Made by a program: the position numbers and the translations under genes. Shown here piece by piece: positions 4,725 through 9,249 of a stretch of 9,249 bases of DNA; position 1 is the stretch's first letter, and each line of letters begins with the position of its first letter. The notes beneath the pieces were generated by a model, which searched no databases, was not told where the DNA came from, and saw nothing but the letters and a program-made list of their open reading frames with translations. This stretch comes from an uncultured Peptococcaceae bacterium (GTDB lineage: Bacteria > Bacillota > Desulfotomaculia > Desulfotomaculales > Desulfallaceae). Location: the NCBI GenBank assembly GCA_913064925.1, contig CAJYBN010000110.1, positions 1-9,249 on the forward strand, in the 5' to 3' direction.

Positions 4725-7700
4725 CTAATTTATCAAGCTATACACCCTCAGCAGCATGGTGGCCGCTTCCGCCCGGGTGGTGCGTTTTTCCGGCCTGAAA
4801 GTGCCGTCGGGGTAACCGCCGATAATACCTTTGGCTACAGCCACACCTACGGCCCGTTTCGCCCACCCGGGTATTTTTTCGGCGTCGGCAAATTGCGGCG
4901 AAGCCGCGGCAATTGTCCCCAGCTCCCGCTCCAGGACCCGGGCTATCATAACAACCAGCTCGGTGCGGGTGACGAGCTTAGACCCCGAAAAAACAAGCTC
5001 GCCGTCTCCCCGCCGGTAACCCTGCACCAGGTTTTCCTTTACCGCCGCGCCCACCGCGCCCCTGGCCCACCGGGGAATACTACCCGCGTCCGCGAAGACG
5101 TCAATTCCCGGGCTGTTCTCACCCAAGCCCAGCGCCCTGGCCAGGATCACCGTTACTTCCAGCCGGGTGATCTCTTTTTCCGGCCGGAAAGTGCCGTCCG
5201 GGTAACCGTTGATCAACCCCGCCGCCGCCAGTTTATATACCGCTTCCTCGGCCCAGTACCCTTCCACATCCGTAAAGCTTACTGCAGCGGGCTGTTCAAC
5301 TTCCTTCGCCACGCGGAATACTGCAAACTTGGCCGGGTGATTCACTTTTGCGACGGCGTAAAAAACACCCTCGTCTTCGTCGTATTCCACCGCGGTCTTA
5401 ACTTCCACCCATTCTTCTTTTTCCCCGTCATAATAATGCATGACGGGCCTTTCTTCTTCCCCAACATCCGCATCATCATAAGCCAGCTTGACGGTTATCT
5501 CCCCGTCAATACCCGCCCCGCCCGAAGTGGTTATTTCGTAGACATCGCTGCACAACTTAACTCGCAGGTCGGCTGGCACCACCCGCTCTTTTTGCCACGA
5601 CGAAAGTTTCTTGATCGTGAAGGTTGTATCGGCGGAAAGAGCGTCTCCCGGAACTTCCACAACGGCCCCGGAATAGGTGAGCGTCCCGCCTTCACCCGCT
5701 TCTATCTTCTTGCTGCGCTGGTTGGACGGAGAACCTCCGCCCCCACCGGAAGAAGTCTCCACGGGTTCGTAAGTGATAAACTTGGTGAAGTGAGTGGTCC
5801 AGACCGCAATGTCGGTGCCGTTGTCAACATAGGCTTCTCGATCATTCCCCATGGCACTTTGCACGGCACCCGGTTCCGCGTCAAAGTATTCAACGCCCAG
5901 TTCCCGGGTAATCTCATGGAATTGTCCCGAACGGGAATAACCCACGCGTTTTCCCGACTTGCCTTCAAAGAGTATTTTTACGGGCTTGTCGAATTGCAGC
6001 TCAACATCACCAAATCCTATTTCAATGGCTTCCACTGCGCGGGCGTTGGAAATGGTATGCTCCACCTCCGTTACCGTGGGGACATTAATAATACCATTCC
6101 ATTCATCCCCCGGGCCGGAGATTTCCGTCCCGGCCGGTATTGTCACTTGCATCTCACCAGCCGCAGTGCTCACGTTGATATTTATACCGCCAGCGAATAC
6201 GGCTTTCCTGTTGCCCTGCTCATCCACGGTAGTTGATTGGCTTATATTCATTCTTGCGCCTCCAGTTCCCGAGGGCACATTGACATTTAGTTGTTCATTT
6301 TCAGCGGGGTTGATGGCAACTTCCCTATCTTCCCCAACCTGCACGCACCGTGTTACGGCGTGTTTTATGTTTGAATATGTTGATTTATCCATGCTATTGT
6401 AAGCGTAAACCCGGTAGTAATAAGTTGTATCGGGATGCAAACCGGTATCCGTGTAACTGGTACGGTCAGCATCCGTGGTTCCCACTTCAACCCAGGTACC
6501 TGCAGCACCTGTCTCGCTTCGTTCTATTTTAAAACCGCTTTCGTTTCTGCTTTTGTCCACCCAGGATAGTTTAATCTCCGAATTGGAAATTACTTTTAGT
6601 TTTAAAAAACCGGGTGCCTCTGGCTTAAAGTTTACCTGAACGGGAGTTAAAGCATTCTCTGTTGTACCATTGCCAATTTGCCTGTAACGATTGTCACCCC
6701 AGGCCCACAAGGTGTCTCCGCTTTGACAAGCAACATTATGGTAAGCTCCCGCGGTTACAGCTACCATATTACTCAATTGTGGTACCTGAACAGGATAAGG
6801 TGCTCTAATGTTATCACCAGCCTGAGCGTTACCAAGCAGGCCAGAGCGGACATCACCCCACACCCATACTGTTCCATCAGTTTTCACAGCTACGGAATGG
6901 TCTCCCCCTGCCGCCACAGCACAAACTCCCGTTAAAGGCACCCCGTTCCTTTCTATAACTTGAACTGGAGCAAATACCTTTTGACTTATACGCCCCCACC
7001 CTAGCTGACCACAATCATTTTTGCCCCAGGCCCAAACGGTACCGTCTTTTTTCAGGGCTAAAGTATGATCAGATCCGGCGGATATCGCCACTACGTCATA
7101 TAAATAATCGTCATCCGATAAAAGCCCGCCTACTACTTGTACCGGCGCTGTTTTAATTATATTGTTAGGCACGTTAATACCAAGCTGCCCTTGATTATTA
7201 CTCCCCCAGGTCCAAACCGTTCCATCGCTTTTTAAAGCTACAACATGATTCAAGCCGGCACTTATGTCAACGATATCGTGTAAATAATCATCCATAGAAG
7301 AACTATTACCTTTACTAACCTGAACCGGTGATACTTGATAATTATGTGGCAATCCTCCCAAACCAAGCGTGCCGTGGCTGTCGTTCCCCCAGGTCCATAC
7401 CGTTCCGTCATCCTTGAGAGCCACGCTAAAACCTTCTCCTAATGCTATGTTCACAACATCATGCAAATACCCGTCCGTGGAATAACTATCACCTTTTTTA
7501 ACTTGAACCGGTGCAAATCGTGTTTCCGTGGTCCCGTCTCCCAGTATACCCCTGTAATTATTCCCCCATGTCCAAACAGTGCCGTCATTTTTTAAAGCCG
7601 CGCTGTGAGCATTCCCTGCCGCCACAACGGCCACACCCGTCAAATCAGTACCTTCTTGCGGCCCCTTAACCCGGACCGGAGCCCGCGTGCCCCCTCGAAC

Positions 7701-9249
7701 ACCGATTCCAAGCTGGCCATAAGTATTATTCCCCCAGGCCCACACGCTTTCGCTGTTATCAACGTACAGTGTATGAAATTCCCCCGCCGATATTCTGGCC
7801 GCCGGGTCCCTGTCAAAAACCGCGTAAAGCTGCTTTTTATCGTCCATGGTTAGGGTGAGGGAGGGAAGGTCACCGATATTATTATTGTCCAGCTCCCAGT
7901 GACTGAATTTCCAACCCGCTCCGGGTATGGCATGAATCACGACCGTCTCGCCCGGCTGGTAAGTGTCCTTTATTGAAGTTATGGTACCCTCGCCACGGGT
8001 TAACACAGTTAGTGTTACGAATGAGCTATCAGCAGTACTAAAATTCCAAAACGTTTTATCAGTAATTCCCGCGAAATTGTTACCTGCTGTGTCTGTGAAA
8101 GCCCCCTGCTCAACGTTTACGTAATAACCGTTATTTGGTTCAAGAGTTACACCGAGGTTAACTCTCACTTCAGAATTATTAACCGTTACCTGGGTCCCCT
8201 CTACGGGGATTGTGACCACGGTACTGTCATCCAGAGTTTCTTTCAGCAGTAAGTTCCCGCCGCGAGCAACAACATCTTCATTAAAGGTAATCTCCAGGTC
8301 CGTGTCCACCGCCACGCCGGTGGCGCCGTTTGACGGAAATAGGGTGGCCGCTGAGGGCCTGGTGAGGTCCGCCCTGAATGTCGTACCCGCGGGCTGGGAT
8401 ATGTTCCCCGCCCCGTCCACGGCGTATATTTGGTATACCGTGCCGTCGGTGATTCCGGCATGGCCAGCGCTTACAGGTATCGTGGTATCAACGCCCGCGC
8501 CCGCGCTGGCGGCGCTGGACACCGCGGCGGCGGACAGTTCTTGTTCCGTTCCGTAATTCCCCTGCGGGACCACGTAGATGCTTCCCGTTCCCTCGCTGCT
8601 TTGCGCCACCACGTTAAAACCCGCAGCTTTTTCCGCTATGTTCACTACGTTGTCACCGGCTACGGTTGAAACCGATACTGTGGGGGGGACATTGTCCTGC
8701 TCGGCCCCGGTATCAAAGCACCACGTGCTGTCATCCGCTATGCCTAAAAACGGGTTCCCGGCGAGATCGGTAAACGCGCCCCAATCCACCTGCACGTAGT
8801 AATGCGTGTTGTGTTCCAGGGGTACCGAGGGGGTTACGGTGATAGTATTGGTGCCGCTGCCGCCTACTTGTGATGTATCGTCGGCTGCTATAGCTATTTG
8901 CTGGTCACTGTAATAGAGTGTGATATTGCCGTCGCTTTGCGCGATAACTTGCTCGCTAAAAGCAATCACCAGGTCCGTGTCCACCGCCACGCCGGTGGCC
9001 CCATTTTCCGGTGACAGGGCGGCCACCTCGGGCCTGGTGAGGTCCGCTATGAACGTCGTCTCCGCGGGCTGGGATATGTTCCTCGCCCCGTCCACGGCGT
9101 ATACTTGGTATACCGTACCGTCGGTTATGCCTGTATTTCCGGCACTTATGGTTAGAGTGGTATCAACGCCCGCGCCCGCGCTGGCGGCGCTGGCCACCGC
9201 GGCGGCGGACAGTTCTTGTTCCGTTCCGTAATTCCCCTGCGGGACCACG
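4725..9249 (-). CDS. Giant surface protein, C-terminal 1507 codons: Ig-like/Big_5, InlB-like, RCC1 propeller, FN3, three SLH domains (5' partial)
   Basis: This is an exported, cell-wall-anchored multidomain protein whose N-terminus and signal peptide lie beyond the right edge. An apparent GTG start at 9248 is an internal Val: it aligns with V226 in the next repeat. Residue numbers count from that codon. The order is Ig-like/Big_5 pairs (1-180 and 187-406, each Big_5 opening with LTRP and GATGVAVDTDL), a divergent InlB B-repeat (about 409-480, GEGTITSIKDTYQPGE), and seven RCC1 blades (about 483-875, each with VWxWG). Then come FN3 (about 876-965), two beta-rich regions joined by SSGGGGGSPSNQ (about 1165-1176), and three SLH domains (about 1324-1507). 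Each SLH has the TRxE motif (TRLE, TRTE, TRAE) that in characterised SLH proteins binds pyruvylated secondary cell-wall polymer. The propeller and Ig domains suggest adhesion or carbohydrate/protein binding. No catalytic domain is visible in this part. Confidence 0.93.
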   Translation of the reverse strand, partial: VVPQGNYGTEQELSAAAVASAASAGAGVDTTLTISAGNTGITDGTVYQVYAVDGARNISQPAETTFIADLTRPEVAALSPENGATGVAVDTDLVIAFSEQVIAQSDGNITLYYSDQQIAIAADDTSQVGGSGTNTITVTPSVPLEHNTHYYVQVDWGAFTDLAGNPFLGIADDSTWCFDTGAEQDNVPPTVSVSTVAGDNVVNIAEKAAGFNVVAQSSEGTGSIYVVPQGNYGTEQELSAAAVSSAASAGAGVDTTIPVSAGHAGITDGTVYQIYAVDGAGNISQPAGTTFRADLTRPSAATLFPSNGATGVAVDTDLEITFNEDVVARGGNLLLKETLDDSTVVTIPVEGTQVTVNNSEVRVNLGVTLEPNNGYYVNVEQGAFTDTAGNNFAGITDKTFWNFSTADSSFVTLTVLTRGEGTITSIKDTYQPGETVVIHAIPGAGWKFSHWELDNNNIGDLPSLTLTMDDKKQLYAVFDRDPAARISAGEFHTLYVDNSESVWAWGNNTYGQLGIGVRGGTRAPVRVKGPQEGTDLTGVAVVAAGNAHSAALKNDGTVWTWGNNYRGILGDGTTETRFAPVQVKKGDSYSTDGYLHDVVNIALGEGFSVALKDDGTVWTWGNDSHGTLGLGGLPHNYQVSPVQVSKGNSSSMDDYLHDIVDISAGLNHVVALKSDGTVWTWGSNNQGQLGINVPNNIIKTAPVQVVGGLLSDDDYLYDVVAISAGSDHTLALKKDGTVWAWGKNDCGQLGWGRISQKVFAPVQVIERNGVPLTGVCAVAAGGDHSVAVKTDGTVWVWGDVRSGLLGNAQAGDNIRAPYPVQVPQLSNMVAVTAGAYHNVACQSGDTLWAWGDNRYRQIGNGTTENALTPVQVNFKPEAPGFLKLKVISNSEIKLSWVDKSRNESGFKIERSETGAAGTWVEVGTTDADRTSYTDTGLHPDTTYYYRVYAYNSMDKSTYSNIKHAVTRCVQVGEDREVAINPAENEQLNVNVPSGTGGARMNISQSTTVDEQGNRKAVFAGGININVSTAAGEMQVTIPAGTEISGPGDEWNGIINVPTVTEVEHTISNARAVEAIEIGFGDVELQFDKPVKILFEGKSGKRVGYSRSGQFHEITRELGVEYFDAEPGAVQSAMGNDREAYVDNGTDIAVWTTHFTKFITYEPVETSSGGGGGSPSNQRSKKIEAGEGGTLTYSGAVVEVPGDALSADTTFTIKKLSSWQKERVVPADLRVKLCSDVYEITTSGGAGIDGEITVKLAYDDADVGEEERPVMHYYDGEKEEWVEVKTAVEYDEDEGVFYAVAKVNHPAKFAVFRVAKEVEQPAAVSFTDVEGYWAEEAVYKLAAAGLINGYPDGTFRPEKEITRLEVTVILARALGLGENSPGIDVFADAGSIPRWARGAVGAAVKENLVQGYRRGDGELVFSGSKLVTRTELVVMIARVLERELGTIAAASPQFADAEKIPGWAKRAVGVAVAKGIIGGYPDGTFRPEKRTTRAEAATMLLRVYSLIN
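6620..7800 (-). repeat. Seven RCC1 repeats, one complete beta-propeller
   Basis: The core VW(A/T/V)WG codons fall at 7734-7745, 7566-7577, 7389-7400, 7206-7217, 7026-7037, 6858-6869 and 6699-6710 (the last reads LWAWG). The spacing is 159-183 bp, or 53-61 residues, normal for RCC1 blades. Each blade has the pattern SAGxxHxxALKxDGTVWxWGxNxxGQLG. Seven blades would close a full propeller. Three consecutive blades (2-4) carry the same extra loop ending DDYLHDIV. Confidence 0.9.
8358..8574 (-). repeat. 675-bp-period direct repeat, left copy
   Basis: Bases 8358-8574 match 9033-9249 without gaps at about 90%. The last 93 bp (8482-8574) differ from the other copy at only one position (GAC versus GCC). 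The repeat encodes the Ig-like unit with VPQGNYGTEQELSAAAV and its offset is exactly 225 codons, so it reflects in-frame duplication of an Ig-like plus Big_5 module. Confidence 0.9.
9033..9249 (-). repeat. 675-bp-period direct repeat, right copy (cut by window edge)
   Basis: This is the partner of 8358-8574 in the same reading frame. The match is still almost perfect at the right edge of the window, so the repeat probably continues and further copies may lie beyond. It encodes VPQGNYGTEQEL through AVDGARNISQPAETTF. Confidence 0.9.

Noticed and set aside
4893..6236. 447-codon open frame on the + strand
   Set aside because: It is antisense to the linker and SLH part of the surface-protein gene. 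Its product is low in family-like features and rich in Arg/Pro/His, as expected from the complement of GC-rich coding sequence.
9246..9248. GTG at 9248 as the true start of the SLH protein
   Set aside because: It is the valine of a repeat that recurs internally 225 residues later. There is no signal peptide after it, and the frame is open to the window edge.

Overview
The window looks like chromosomal DNA from an endospore-forming, moderately GC-rich Clostridia-type Firmicute, for example the Desulfotomaculum/Pelotomaculum group. That placement is an inference. It rests on a Spo0E-like phosphatase, strong AGGAG-type ribosome binding sites, frequent TTG starts and a large cell-surface protein anchored by three SLH domains. 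No tRNA, rRNA, CRISPR array or intact insertion sequence is visible.

Positions 1-640: a clear rho-independent terminator (66-92) closes whatever lies upstream. Next comes a small Spo0E-like gene (245-418). A perfect 12-bp inverted repeat (191-202 / 224-235) just before it would bury its ribosome binding site in a hairpin. Behind it lie a tandem 11-mer and a 9-bp palindrome with no gene attached.

Positions 637-1260: a gene graveyard. It holds a fragment of a second hepT gene (87% identical to the intact copy 1.2 kb downstream) and a frameshifted, internally deleted remnant of an Rpn-family (PD-(D/E)XK) nuclease.

Positions 1229-4597: a good promoter (TTCTCA-17-TATAAT) precedes a tight co-directional cluster. 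Its members are a 33-codon small ORF overlapping mntA by ATGA, the MntA-type nucleotidyltransferase antitoxin, the HepT-type HEPN toxin, an apparently frameshifted small HTH protein, and a 688-residue STAND-type P-loop NTPase. The NTPase carries a winged-helix-like region, a GNAT-like region and a C-terminal HTH. In HepT the catalytic histidine of the RX4HXY RNase motif reads as tyrosine, one C-to-T transition away, while the antitoxin's active site is complete. The toxin may therefore be dead or repurposed.

Positions 4598-4724: a short convergent intergenic region. Positions 4725-9249, minus strand: the 3' part (1507 codons) of a huge surface protein. It contains Ig-like/Big_5 repeats of 225 residues, a divergent InlB B-repeat, a seven-bladed RCC1 propeller, FN3, a Gly-rich linker, and three SLH domains at the C-terminus. 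Its N-terminus lies beyond the right edge, and the edge cuts through a near-identical DNA repeat.

Most noteworthy are the MntA/HepT locus with a substituted toxin active site sitting directly upstream of an unusual STAND-GNAT-HTH protein, and the occluded ribosome binding site of the Spo0E-like gene.
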